From Filimonas sp. (lineage in GTDB: Bacteria > Bacteroidota > Bacteroidia > Chitinophagales > Chitinophagaceae): a DNA stretch of 64,000 bases. This document shows, piece by piece, positions 44,106 to 52,959 of this stretch. How positions within the stretch are numbered: the stretch's first letter is position 1; the number at the start of each line of letters is the position of its first letter. Where the stretch lies: contig JAFKHH010000011.1 in the NCBI GenBank assembly GCA_017306865.1, positions 434,001-498,000 on the forward strand, in the 5' to 3' direction. The position numbers and the translations under genes were made by a program. The notes beneath the pieces are model-generated. The model saw only the letters and a program-made list of their open reading frames with translations, was not told the DNA's origin and ran no database searches.

Positions 44106-44492
44106 TTAAGCTGCTTTGGGAGGCTGAAAAATAGACTTGCAGGAGATGAAGTCCGGCATAGGATCGTTGGAAACAATATAGGTAACAGGACGGGTTTCCT
44201 GTTTAGGTAACGTAATGGTGATAGGCTGTGGCACTACAACGGCAGTAGAAGTGCAGCAGGCAGCTTCATCATGCATTTTGAAAGGCAATTGCATATCCTG
44301 CTGGTAATCGGCATCCATTTCCTGCTTCTGCACATAGTGGATGTTCAAAAAAGCTGCGATAGAAATGTCCGGGTTATCCGCCTTGTGTTTGAAATAATGT
44401 TTTACCAATAATGGCAGGCGCAATAGTTGATTCGCGTCCGTAGCACCAAAGGTGTACACGCAGAAAACAAATATGGCCATCCATTTTTTCAT
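44106..44492 (-). CDS. Small exported protein of the metal-efflux operon
   Basis: The product is 128 residues from the ATG at 44492, chosen because a signal peptide (MKKWMAIFVFCVYTFGATDA) begins there. The mature part has LRLPLLVKHYFKHK, then FLNIHYVQKQEMDADYQQDM, LPFKMHDEAACCTSTAV and a C-terminal Cys. I recall similar proteins next to czcA/cusA genes in other Bacteroidota. Its His, Cys and acidic residues could bind metal in the periplasm. It precedes the pump gene by 236 bases on the same strand. Confidence 0.75.
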   Translation of the reverse strand: MKKWMAIFVFCVYTFGATDANQLLRLPLLVKHYFKHKADNPDISIAAFLNIHYVQKQEMDADYQQDMQLPFKMHDEAACCTSTAVVVPQPITITLPKQETRPVTYIVSNDPMPDFISCKSIFQPPKAA

Positions 44493-44799
44493 AATGCAAA
44501 TATAACGAGATGAAAGAAATAGCAGCATTGTTTAATGGATACGTTGTTGCAGAATGATGGGGGATTTGAGATGGAGAGTGTCAAATTGTTGGATGGTTAC
44601 ATTGTTTTATTGTTATACGGTTGGCTTCGTGCTGCACAAAAAATGTCGCAAACACTACCGGGTACAACAGTTTATAAAGAAATACAAAGTATTTCCGCTA
44701 TATGCTTCCTGGTCTGTTACTTGGAGAAGTTATGTGGGGACAATAATTTTTGGTAGAAAAAGAATTAATCTCAAATCATACATCTCAAATTTCAAATCC
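44493..44799. repeat. Gap with TTTGAGAT and AACAATT repeat phrases
   Basis: No gene is visible. ATTTGAGATGG (about 44566-44576) and TCAAATTGTTGGATGGTTAC (about 44581-44600) are mirrored by CTCAAATCATACATCTCAAA (about 44770-44789). An ACAAAGTATTTC piece near 44684 resembles the CTTTGTG-type repeats elsewhere. The promoter of the efflux operon must lie in this gap but was not identified. Confidence 0.6.
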
Positions 44800-45363
44800 T
44801 CATATTTCATCAATGCTTTTTCGCTGATGATCTTTCAGGTTGCGGAATGCAGATGGAGTGAAGCCTGTGATCTTTTTGAACTGTGCAGATAAGTGTGCCA
44901 CGCTGCTATAACCTAGTTGCCACGCTATTTCGCTTAGCGAGTATTCATTATACACCAATAACTCTTTTACGCGCTCTATTTTTTGTAAGATAAAGTACTG
45001 TTCAATAGTTGTGTTTTCTAACGAGGAAAACACCTGGCTAAGTGTAGTGTAGTCTTTATGTAATAAATGGGATAGGTAATCCGAAAGGTTTTGTTTCCAC
45101 TCGGAAAGGTCCTGGTTGTACACAATGTCGATAAGCGTATTCTTTATCTTTTCTACCAGCAAGGCTTTCTTGTCTTCTACCACATCGAAGCCCTCTTGTA
45201 GCAATGCCTGCTTTAGCATTTCGGATTGGCTGGCTGTTAAGTCAGCAGGTAAGATAACTTTACCCATTATTACATCAGTGTAGTTGATGTGTTGTTGATG
45301 CAACACATCTTTTACTACTTTAATGCAGCGGTTACACACCATATTCTTAACAGCCAGTTCCAT
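44800..45363 (-). CDS. HMA-like domain fused to an AraC-type DNA-binding domain
   Basis: The product is 187 residues. The N-terminus (MELAVKNMVCNRC, Cys10 and Cys13) is a heavy-metal-associated MxCxxC site in a ferredoxin-like fold of about 70 residues. The C-terminus (about 120-180) is an AraC HTH with YSLSEIAWQLGYSSVAHLSAQFKKITGFTP. A helical linker joins them. This design lets Cu+ or another soft metal be sensed directly by the transcription factor. It starts four bases after the stop of the TlpA gene and lies upstream of the metal-efflux genes on the same strand, which makes those its probable targets. Confidence 0.9.
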   Translation of the reverse strand: MELAVKNMVCNRCIKVVKDVLHQQHINYTDVIMGKVILPADLTASQSEMLKQALLQEGFDVVEDKKALLVEKIKNTLIDIVYNQDLSEWKQNLSDYLSHLLHKDYTTLSQVFSSLENTTIEQYFILQKIERVKELLVYNEYSLSEIAWQLGYSSVAHLSAQFKKITGFTPSAFRNLKDHQRKSIDEI

Positions 45364-45367
45364 ATTA

Positions 45368-45841
45368 TTACTTTGTCAGTTTAGCCAACTGTTTTTCTAA
45401 TTCTTCTTCAGATAAGTTTACCGCAACTACTTTACCTTCCTTGTCCATCAGGTAAGAGTTAGGAATGTAGCGTACATTCCATTGATTAGCTACATTGCCT
45501 TGTGAGTCCAGTACATGTGTCCATGTAGTTGCATCCTGTGCTACTGCCTGTTTCCACGCAGCAGGGTCCTGGTCTACAGAGATGGCATATATTTCAAAGC
45601 CCTTGCTTTTGTATTTGGAGTACAGCGATTTCAAACCCGGCATTGTTCTACGGCATGGCCCGCACCAGCTAGCCCAAAAATCTAGCAGAACTACTTTTCC
45701 TTTGAATGATGATAGTTTTATCTGGCTGCCGGTCATGTTAGGAAGTGTTACTTCTGGCGATTTTGCGCCTACTGCCGGTTGTGCTATTGCTGCTACATGT
45801 AACGCAAGTATGCAGCATGCAGTAATAAAGAATTTAGTCAT
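45368..45841 (-). CDS. TlpA-family periplasmic thiol-disulfide oxidoreductase
   Basis: The product is 157 residues with a signal peptide (MTKFFITACCILALHVAAIAQ). The thioredoxin fold has the active site FWASWCGPCRRTMPGL, Cys60 and Cys63, and the cis-Pro region YIPNSYLMDKEGKVV. It reduces or isomerises disulfides in the periplasm. It is the first gene of a two-gene operon with the HMA-AraC regulator (four-base gap). This suggests a link between metal stress and periplasmic thiol state. Confidence 0.9.
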   Translation of the reverse strand: MTKFFITACCILALHVAAIAQPAVGAKSPEVTLPNMTGSQIKLSSFKGKVVLLDFWASWCGPCRRTMPGLKSLYSKYKSKGFEIYAISVDQDPAAWKQAVAQDATTWTHVLDSQGNVANQWNVRYIPNSYLMDKEGKVVAVNLSEEELEKQLAKLTK

Positions 45842-45955
45842 TTGATATTAATTTATGAGTCAAGGCCGATGCCGCATCTGCAACCATTTATGGTAGTTAT
45901 TAGTTGTGCATCGAATATTGAACGCTGTGTTGTTGAATAATATTGTTTTGCAAGC

Positions 45956-48028
45956 CTAGTTTACAAAACTCCACCATATACCTACACGGAACCATAAACC
46001 CCTGGTAGGGTAGTAAGGGCCGCTAAAGTTATACTTGGTGAATTTAAGGCCATCTTTTGGTTCAAGGCTGTTAAGATTTTCCAGTCGTATAAACCCTTTG
46101 AAGCTCTTGATCCTGAAATTCAGGAACAGGTTAATGTCTGGCCTGTTACTGGTAGAAAAACTATTCTGGTAAAAGAACTGCCCTGTAAACGGTGAATAGT
46201 TATCTGTATTATAGGACGTATAATAGCGGAATTCAAGCCCCGTTGCAAGGAACAGGTTTTTGAAGAAGTTGCCCTCAAATGCGATCCTGTCTCTTGTGTA
46301 CAGCAGTGGCATATTAATAGGCGCATCACCAGCTTTCTGTTGCAGATGTACTTCCGTATATAAGTTCCAGTATTTACTCAGTTTAAAATGTTTTTCCGCA
46401 CCCACATGCAGCACATTAAACAACGATGCAGATTGCTTGGCTGTAAGGAAGCTATCGAAGTATGCATAGTTCGTAACGAGGTAATACTCTCCCGTTAGCT
46501 TTATCTGTAGCTTGGTAAGATTGACTGTCGCAAACAGACGCGTAATATTTTCCTTGTTCAGGCTGCCTGGCGGCAGGGAAGGGAAGGAAGAACCAATATT
46601 ATAGACAAAAGAAGGTGTTCTGTTTACATTATGAAAGCCCATTTCGAGTGAGTTCCTGCCCTTGCCAATAAAGCTCTTCAGGCTTAGTAAGGCGGAATAG
46701 TCTCCGGCAAAAGCCCCGGCAACAAAACCTTGCCCTATGGCTTCTACTTCCCACTTTTGGTTACGTGTACGGTTGCGGTACTCACCAGTTACATACACAT
46801 TGTTATAGTTCTTGCCATACGTTGTATAACCATTGTAGTAATCGAACTGTCCTTGCAGCAACTGCCAGCCGGCACTTACCTTCAGGTATTGGTTCAGGTT
46901 ATTCTTTTCAGGGAAAGAAATTATTGCCAATTCATTTGTCAGGTCAGACCAGCTATCCTTGTAGCGGATCGTATCACCTGATGCATACATCCCAAAATAT
47001 TGCTGATAGTTTGCAGGTTCAGGATCGTTGTCCTGGAAACTGTACGTGTTTTTAGTATAGCGGAACGTATGTTGTACCCGGAATCTTGGGTAGAAGAGTT
47101 TGATGGTAGAAGAGTCTGTGACGATCGAATCTTTTTGCCCAAAATCATATTGATGACGATACAGGAACGTGTTTTCCGTATAGGTAGTGCCGGCAACAAA
47201 GCTGGCAGAAAATACGTTTCGTGAAGCGAACGCCGTATTGCCCAATCGCGTAGGAATGGAATATGGATCACTTAGTGAAGAAGAGCCGAGGCTATCCAAG
47301 TTTGACGTGTTTTGGATACCTCCATTTTCGCCAGACCGAAGCTTATTGTTGAGGAATATAAAATAAGATGTATAGCGGCGGTTCTTTGTTTGATAATATG
47401 TATTTACACGAAGATTACTGTGGTTGGAATTTTGATTCCTGAATGCACCTGGCGATGCAATAAAGCGGAAGTCAAACGTAAAATTGAAATTAGAGCCCCT
47501 ATTTTGTGTATGCCATAAATTGCCCATTTGCTCAGACTTACTGCCTAGGAGATACGTTAGCTCAGTATAAGGACGCGTAGTCTGGAAAAAACGGGTGTCT
47601 TCTATTTTATACCTGTATGGATCTAATGCGTGAAAACCCGCATCAAAACCCGGTTTCATATTAGGCGTAAAGATCAGCGGGCGGGCAGGATTGCCAAAAT
47701 TGCCCAGCTCCTGGTAAGAGGCAGGTAAAGGCATACGTGCATTAAAGTCGCTGATAGACGAATCCAGCTTACGCTGACGGGTGGAGTCAAAATAACGGAA
47801 AGTGATCGTAATTGAATCTTCGAAAGGGTTCCTGTGTTGTAAGGAGTCGCTACCTTTTGCTGCCTTTCTTATAGGGCGTCCCTGGCTATCATACGTGAAC
47901 TTAGACGTGTCAATATTGTTGGAAAGACCGCCGGGAAAATTGCTTGGTATCTGGGCATGCGCCGAAAAGGATGCAGCCAGCATAATAAGCACAAAAGCAA
48001 GGTATTTGAACAGGCTATTTTTCAGCAT
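45956..48028 (-). CDS. Putative porin (Porin_10 family)
   Basis: The product is 690 residues from the ATG at 48028; a TTG seven codons upstream is in frame. The signal peptide is MLKNSLFKYLAFVLIMLAASFSAHAQ. The mature part begins with a soluble stretch (NIDTSKFTYDSQGRPIRKAA) and continues as many amphipathic strands ending in aromatic residues (FRVGIWWSFVN at the C-terminus). This matches the long Bacteroidota putative porins, which are thought to be large outer membrane channels. The substrate is unknown. It is transcribed alone. Confidence 0.82.
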   Translation of the reverse strand: MLKNSLFKYLAFVLIMLAASFSAHAQIPSNFPGGLSNNIDTSKFTYDSQGRPIRKAAKGSDSLQHRNPFEDSITITFRYFDSTRQRKLDSSISDFNARMPLPASYQELGNFGNPARPLIFTPNMKPGFDAGFHALDPYRYKIEDTRFFQTTRPYTELTYLLGSKSEQMGNLWHTQNRGSNFNFTFDFRFIASPGAFRNQNSNHSNLRVNTYYQTKNRRYTSYFIFLNNKLRSGENGGIQNTSNLDSLGSSSLSDPYSIPTRLGNTAFASRNVFSASFVAGTTYTENTFLYRHQYDFGQKDSIVTDSSTIKLFYPRFRVQHTFRYTKNTYSFQDNDPEPANYQQYFGMYASGDTIRYKDSWSDLTNELAIISFPEKNNLNQYLKVSAGWQLLQGQFDYYNGYTTYGKNYNNVYVTGEYRNRTRNQKWEVEAIGQGFVAGAFAGDYSALLSLKSFIGKGRNSLEMGFHNVNRTPSFVYNIGSSFPSLPPGSLNKENITRLFATVNLTKLQIKLTGEYYLVTNYAYFDSFLTAKQSASLFNVLHVGAEKHFKLSKYWNLYTEVHLQQKAGDAPINMPLLYTRDRIAFEGNFFKNLFLATGLEFRYYTSYNTDNYSPFTGQFFYQNSFSTSNRPDINLFLNFRIKSFKGFIRLENLNSLEPKDGLKFTKYNFSGPYYPTRGLWFRVGIWWSFVN

Positions 48029-48154
48029 GAAAGATATTGACGGATGCAAAGTAAAAGGAAAGTTGCAAATAAGGTTTTAAAGTTTCAAAGTTCCGCTGTT
48101 TACAAGCTTCAATGGCTGGGATGAAACCGTTGAAGCTTGTAAACCCTTGAAACC

Positions 48155-48976
48155 TTACAGCGCTGCTACCAGTTCTTTGAACAGGTTAGTCATTTTAGGC
48201 TCGGCCTCTTTTGCTGCTGCAAGCACTTCTTCATGCGTTATTACATTTTCCTCTTCCCGTATGCCAAGGTCTGTGATCACGCTCAGCGCAAATACCTTCA
48301 TGCCCGCATGCACTGCTACGATGGTTTCCTGTACGGTACTCATACCTACTGCATCGCCACCTACAGCTTTGATCAGCTTATATTCAGCCTTGGTTTCGAA
48401 AGTAGGCCCGGTTACGCCCGTATACACACCTTCCTTCAGGTTATAACCAAACTTATCGCCAATAGCTTTTGCTTTTTCAATCAGCTCTTTGCTATATGGC
48501 TCTGTCATATCCGGGAAACGTGCGCCCAGTTCTGCCTCGTTTTTACCAAGCAGCGGATTTACCGTAAAAAAGCTGATGTGGTCTGTAATGATCATCAGGT
48601 CACCTACTTTGAAGCCCTTATTCACACCGCCGGCTGCGTTGGAGAGTAAAAGCGTATCCACACCCAGCAGTTTCATTACCCGTACCGGGTAAGAAACCTG
48701 TAAAGGGGAATAACCCTCATAAAAATGGAAACGGCCAGCCATGACCACTACTTTTTTGCCACCCAGCTCTCCAAAGATCAGTTTGCCACTGTGACCTTCT
48801 ACCGTACTTACGGGAAAATGGGGAATATCGTTATATGAAATCTCTGCTTCTACCTGTATTTCTGCAGCCAGGTTACCCAGGCCACTACCTAAAACAATAC
48901 CCACTGCCGGTTGGGAAGTATATTTTTTTTGAATATATGAAACGGTCTCTCTTAGCTGCTGCATCAAAACTGACAT
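48155..48976 (-). CDS. punA: Purine-nucleoside phosphorylase (trimeric, PNP/MTAP family)
   Basis: The product is 273 residues from the ATG at 48976; the frame stays open 15 codons upstream but without similarity. The motifs are GIVLGSGLGNLA (phosphate loop), EGHSGKLIFGE, MAGRFHFYEGY, SNAAGGVNKG (base-binding region) and GPTFETKAEY. GDAVGMSTVQE completes the nucleoside site. It splits purine nucleosides to base and ribose-1-phosphate in purine salvage in the cytoplasm. The gene is transcribed alone. Confidence 0.95.
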   Translation of the reverse strand: MSVLMQQLRETVSYIQKKYTSQPAVGIVLGSGLGNLAAEIQVEAEISYNDIPHFPVSTVEGHSGKLIFGELGGKKVVVMAGRFHFYEGYSPLQVSYPVRVMKLLGVDTLLLSNAAGGVNKGFKVGDLMIITDHISFFTVNPLLGKNEAELGARFPDMTEPYSKELIEKAKAIGDKFGYNLKEGVYTGVTGPTFETKAEYKLIKAVGGDAVGMSTVQETIVAVHAGMKVFALSVITDLGIREEENVITHEEVLAAAKEAEPKMTNLFKELVAAL

Positions 48977-49032
48977 GGTATAATTGTATTTAAAGTCGGC
49001 AAATATAGCAATTACCTGCAAGGTTTAATGTG

Positions 49033-49119
49033 GCGGGTAAGTACAAAGTACAAGGTACGAAGTACAAAAACGGCGTAATGAAAACTTCAAGACTTAGTAC
49101 TTAGTACCTCGTACTTATC
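49033..49119. repeat. Inverted GTACAAGGTACGAAGTAC repeat pair
   Basis: AAGTACAAAGTACAAGGTAC (about 49037-49056) and TTAGTACTTAGTACCTCGTA (about 49094-49113) face each other between two minus-strand genes. The right half lies immediately after the stop of the lipoprotein gene. Confidence 0.75.
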
Positions 49120-49932
49120 TTAGTATCGGTAGCATTTCGGATTTGCTTCATAGCTCAGGAGCGGACGCAATCGTTCATCTTTTAGTACATCCGTGTAGTC
49201 CATGTCTTTTCCATTCACCCTGATGATACGATACACCAATCTTATACCATGACTATAGTCTGCATACCAGTTCACATGACCGGTATACACGGGTTGTATA
49301 GCCTTGCCATTTAATTGATGCCAGCCATAAATGGCTACCCGGTTAGGCTTGGGATCGTTGATGATTTTATCTGAGATCACCACATCCTTTTTTATGCCTG
49401 CTATCAGTCCTTTTTGCAGCTTACGTTGCCCTTCAATGATCAAGTGGTGTTGCCACATCGTAATCGTACTATCACGAAAGGCGTACATAGGTACAGGTGC
49501 GAGCTTTACTTTCGCTTGCTTATAAATGTCATCTACAATTTTTGCGGTAGGCAAAAAACAATGCAGGGTATCTGCAATAGCTTGTGCGGACATAGGAGTA
49601 AGCGGTATTCTTGCCCAGTCATTATCTGAACCAATAGCCAGGTAATCCGGACTTACATAATAGCTGGCCTTTATTTCCTTACCAGTGCTATCCGTAATGC
49701 TTACATGAATGCGTACAAACTTTTGTAGGAAAGAAGGGATATTGCCTGATAGTATTTCCAGTCTTGCCAGCGAATCCCTTTCCTGCCAGCCCACGGCTTT
49801 TTCTTTATCATAGAAAGCAGTACCTCCGGCTGATGCATCATTACGTTTGGGTAATTGTATGTGATGAGCTGTGTTACATGAAATAACAAGAATGGTCAGG
49901 AAAGATAACAGGCAATTGCGGAGCATATGCAT
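49120..49932 (-). CDS. Hypothetical lipoprotein with conserved His/Tyr/Asp-rich motifs
   Basis: The product is 270 residues from the ATG at 49932 (ATG 49926 also possible). The lipobox VISC (Cys19) marks a lipoprotein. The mature part has LGSDNDWARIPLTPMSAQAI, then CFLPTAKIVDDIYKQAKVKL, VAIYGWHQLNGKAIQPVYTG and HVNWYADYSHGIRLVYR. The last two blocks have polar residues (His, Trp, Tyr, Asp, Ser) spaced as in a catalytic or binding site. I believe this family occurs in several phyla but cannot name it. The repeats upstream leave its promoter unclear. Confidence 0.7.
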   Translation of the reverse strand: MHMLRNCLLSFLTILVISCNTAHHIQLPKRNDASAGGTAFYDKEKAVGWQERDSLARLEILSGNIPSFLQKFVRIHVSITDSTGKEIKASYYVSPDYLAIGSDNDWARIPLTPMSAQAIADTLHCFLPTAKIVDDIYKQAKVKLAPVPMYAFRDSTITMWQHHLIIEGQRKLQKGLIAGIKKDVVISDKIINDPKPNRVAIYGWHQLNGKAIQPVYTGHVNWYADYSHGIRLVYRIIRVNGKDMDYTDVLKDERLRPLLSYEANPKCYRY

Positions 49933-49980
49933 CGTTTAAGCAGGAAAGATACGGTATGGGGTGTAAATACAAACATCCAC

Positions 49981-50053
49981 GAGCATGCTCCTAGTCTCTG
50001 ACTAGGAGCATGCTCATGGCGACTCTGTCGCCTTTATTTCGACGGAGTCGAAA
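49981..50053. repeat. H1-H2-H2' hairpin array (H1' interrupted by an element)
   Basis: GAGCATGCTCCTAGTC-TCT-GACTAGGAGCATGCTC (49981-50015, 16-bp arms), GGCGAC-TCT-GTCGCC (50018-50032) and TTTCGAC-GGA-GTCGAAA (50037-50053). The fourth hairpin starts CCCAGTCTCCCGAC just before 50079 and is cut by MITE-like element 2. Confidence 0.9.
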
Positions 50054-50078
50054 GGCCAATACGTCCCAGTCTCCCGAC

Positions 50079-50387
50079 CTACGGTGTACCCACATATTCT
50101 ACCACCAGGTTGCATACCTACGGTATGCAAAAGAACTTGATAAAATATATGCTACCGATGTTTGATCCCTACAGGATCGGCGTCTGAAATACAGCGATTT
50201 TATAGAATCGGGCTATGATCCTGTAGGGGATCAGATATTGGTAGCGACCCAGATACACATGCTTCGGCATGCCGTAGGTATGCAACCTATGCTGTCGCTC
50301 GAAGCTCTGTTGAATTAAATGGCTATATGTTACCGTTCTGACGAGCCTCCGGCTCTATTTTATTTAAAAAATGTGGGTACACAGTAG
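50079..50387. mobile_element. MITE-like element 2 (309 bp)
   Basis: The left end CTACGGTGTACCCACATATT and the right end (...ATGTGGGTACACAGTAG) are inverted repeats close to those of element 1. The interior matches element 1 (GGTTGCATACCTACGGTATGC..., GATTTTATAGAATCGGGCTA, CCGTTCTGACGAGCCTCCGG) but lacks the nested MITE and the two-hairpin module. The flanks CCCAGTCTCCCGAC and CTCGGAGATTGGG are inverted to each other rather than duplicated. No transposase is present. Confidence 0.85.
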
Positions 50388-50410
50388 CTCGGAGATTGGG
50401 AGAATTTATT

Positions 50411-51028
50411 TTATGCCAGCGCCATTTTTGCGGACAGATTTTTCATGGTTTGAATACCTTCCCTGTTGCGGAGCTGAATATGTTCCAGGTATGTCAAGCA
50501 ATAGAGATAAGTAAAGTCTTCAGGCGCATAATCGTTGTTGTTAAATCTTTGTTGCCAATCATACGAGCCATAGGTAGATTGATATTGCTTTTGCAGTGCA
50601 TCGAGGAATGAATTAGCGGTAGATGGTAACAGCCACTCCGGCATAACATAAAAACCAAATATCTGCCCAAATTGTGCCCTTGTAAATCGTTCCGCCTTTG
50701 TTGTTTTGCCAAAATAAAACCACGAATAAATGGTTAACCCGAGCAACGGGATAGTTGGGATCAGTAACCATGTCATCTCATCATAGTTCGCAATAAAAGC
50801 AAAGAGAGATAATGTGAAAAGGATGGAAACAATTGCTCGCAAATAAGTAGCGATAACGCTGATGTTGACGCGTTGTAATTCTATACCGCGTCTTCCGCCT
50901 GTGGAGATGTCTGTAACAAGCATGGTAGTAACTACTGAAACCGGGAGACCAATGCAGAACATTTTGGTTTCTACATATTGTTTTTCCTGTGTTTTTACCT
51001 GTCCGGTAAAGACTGTGCCTAAGAGCAT
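50411..51028 (-). CDS. Hypothetical membrane protein
   Basis: The product is 205 residues. Two hydrophobic segments are clear, IVSILFTLSLFAFIANY (about 65-83) and WLLIPTIPLLGLTIYSWFYF (about 87-107). The C-terminal half is soluble, helical and rich in Tyr and Gln. No family was recognised. It could be an inner membrane protein with a cytoplasmic tail. No neighbour is close enough for an operon. Confidence 0.65.
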   Translation of the reverse strand: MLLGTVFTGQVKTQEKQYVETKMFCIGLPVSVVTTMLVTDISTGGRRGIELQRVNISVIATYLRAIVSILFTLSLFAFIANYDEMTWLLIPTIPLLGLTIYSWFYFGKTTKAERFTRAQFGQIFGFYVMPEWLLPSTANSFLDALQKQYQSTYGSYDWQQRFNNNDYAPEDFTYLYCLTYLEHIQLRNREGIQTMKNLSAKMALA

Positions 51029-51209
51029 AGATATTGGATTTTGAGTTGAAAAAAGCGCGACTGTATAAATCGAACCTTGTGAAGATATTAAAAAAATATA
51101 TATGATGAATTTTGTTTTGGGGTTGTTGGTAATGAGAAATGCTTAGCCTTCGTTCGTGTGTTCATCATAACTGTCAACGTAAGGAAATCGGTGGAAGATC
51201 GAAGCGAAG

Positions 51210-51372
51210 TTTTTAAACACATAGTAAGCATAGGTACAAAGGCACATAGGGAGAGTTTAGGTCTTTTTTTAATAGGGATGTTTGATTTAGTCAAGGGAAT
51301 ATAGATCACATAGGGAGAGCCGTTACACGACTCTTTGATGACCTTCTGTGTTTCTGCGCTTCTGTGGCAATT
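51210..51372. repeat. ACACATAG-type hairpin repeat (second copy)
   Basis: The 415-base gap 51029-51443 has no gene. TTTTTAAACACATAGTAAGC (from 51210) through CTTCTGTGTTTCTGCGCTTC (about 51342-51361) matches 19184-19341 in order and mirrored layout, with many differences. It resembles an old, degraded MITE. Confidence 0.65.
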
Positions 51373-51396
51373 CTTTGCTACCTCTGCTGTCGCCCC

Positions 51397-51434
51397 ATCT
51401 TTTTCTCCCAGTCTCCTGACTGGGAGAAAAAGAT
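51397..51434. terminator. H1-type hairpin used as terminator position
   Basis: ATCTTTTTCTCCCAGTC-TCCT-GACTGGGAGAAAAAGAT, 17-bp perfect arms with the H1 loop, nine bases after the stop of the minus-strand barrel gene. It could both terminate that gene and belong to the hairpin family. Confidence 0.8.
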
Positions 51435-51443
51435 CGAAGCGTG

Positions 51444-52880
51444 TTACAGATTATGCACATACGCCATCATAAAACCAACGGCAAAATGTGTAGCTTTTGT
51501 AAGGCCCGGTGTGCCTAGCAGTAAATTGGTATCTTTTGGATTTGTAAAATCGATCGGCTGTTCATAGCTGTTAGTATGTCCGTAAGTAAACAGTAAGCCC
51601 GTGCGCAAATTGAATTTCCTTTTCTTAAAGTTGGCACCTACTTGCATGTGGTAGTTATTCCAATAAGAAGTGTAGGATGTAGCACCCTGGTCATCGGAGA
51701 AGAGACTATTGTCAGCATACGTAAAATCGGTTCTGGCAGAGCAGTAGCCATATACATTTTCTTTCACAGGAAAGCTTACGCCGAGGGCAAAATTAATTAC
51801 CTGTTTGTGGGCATCTTTTAGCCGCAATGTACTTTGTGTAGTGTTATTGTTGTTGCCAGTGTCCGGGCGTAGAAAAGCGCCATCGCGCGGGTAGATCGCA
51901 TTGTACTGGCTGATCTTTGAAAAATACTCTGTAGCAACATATATCTGCCCTTTACCATAATCATACGTGTATCCCAGCGCAACACTTACGGGCGTCTTCC
52001 AGGCAACTTTCAGATTTTCCTGCCGGGAGTTGGCTAATAAACTTAAGGCGGGGGCATCAGGTACAAATTTGATATTGTTTATTGTAATGTCGCTTAGTAA
52101 TGTCGCGTTGCTCCATAGGCGAAGCAGAGGAGAGGTGATCAGCAAGCCAAGATGGTGATTATTCTCATTGTAAGAGAAACCGGCTTTAAACCGTATGCCC
52201 ACGTGTGTGTAGTTGACTGAATAATATGAGCCGAAGCTGACAAGCGGCGGAAAAATGGAATCGTTGTTTACGTTCAGCAATGTTTTGTTGTCGGTATTTT
52301 CAAAATAGTTTTGTTTACGGAATTGCGGCTCTATGCTAATGCCCGCAGTAAATTTGGGTGATAATGTAAAGCCGGCACTTAGCGATAGCTGTGTGTTACT
52401 TACAATGTTTTGATTGGAATATTGGCCAATGAAGTATTCGTCTCCGGGACTGTAACTATCATCCAGCACATTCATTTTCTTATCCTGTCTTTGCGATACC
52501 TGGTAGTTAAAACCTGCAGAACGGATAAGTGCATAACCCAGGCTAAATGGTTTCTTGCCTGGTAAAGCAATTACACCAGATATCATTTGAGGCACGATGC
52601 CTGTACTGGTAGAGTTAAGGTTTTTACCAATTCCGGCGCCATCTTTTATACGAATGGATTCATAGCGATAGATATTCGCTGATATAGAAGCCGAGCTTTT
52701 TCTTGTTAAAGCCAATAAAGCCGGGTTGTAAAAAAATACACCGCTATCGCGGTTGAAGGCAATCACTGCACCGGGGGAAAGAAAACCACCCGCATTATAT
52801 TCGTCAGACCAGTAATTGTCTTGCGAGTAGGCTGTAGAAAAGAGTAAAAGAAAAATGCTTAAAAATTTGATTTTTTGCAT
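51444..52880 (-). CDS. FadL/OmpP1-like outer membrane protein
   Basis: The product is 478 residues from the ATG at 52880, where a signal peptide (MQKIKFLSIFLLLFSTAYSQ) begins; the frame stays open 17 codons further. The mature start DNYWSDEYNAGGFLSPGAVI and FFYNPALLALTRK resembles the N-terminal hatch of FadL-type proteins, which have an NPA-type box. The rest shows long alternating strands typical of a 14-strand barrel. It may take up hydrophobic compounds, but this is inference. It is divergent from the PI-PLC-like gene (79 bases between starts). Confidence 0.75.
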   Translation of the reverse strand: MQKIKFLSIFLLLFSTAYSQDNYWSDEYNAGGFLSPGAVIAFNRDSGVFFYNPALLALTRKSSASISANIYRYESIRIKDGAGIGKNLNSTSTGIVPQMISGVIALPGKKPFSLGYALIRSAGFNYQVSQRQDKKMNVLDDSYSPGDEYFIGQYSNQNIVSNTQLSLSAGFTLSPKFTAGISIEPQFRKQNYFENTDNKTLLNVNNDSIFPPLVSFGSYYSVNYTHVGIRFKAGFSYNENNHHLGLLITSPLLRLWSNATLLSDITINNIKFVPDAPALSLLANSRQENLKVAWKTPVSVALGYTYDYGKGQIYVATEYFSKISQYNAIYPRDGAFLRPDTGNNNNTTQSTLRLKDAHKQVINFALGVSFPVKENVYGYCSARTDFTYADNSLFSDDQGATSYTSYWNNYHMQVGANFKKRKFNLRTGLLFTYGHTNSYEQPIDFTNPKDTNLLLGTPGLTKATHFAVGFMMAYVHNL

Positions 52881-52959
52881 TGGATTAATTTTTCGGTTTG
52901 TGGTGATTTTGCTCGGTTTATTTTCTATCATGTAATATTGTAAAACTTACATTGCAACC

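Noticed and set aside
49981-50400. A complete insertion sequence in the repeat-filled gap
   Set aside because: No transposase frame of useful length exists between the ends; the element is non-autonomous.
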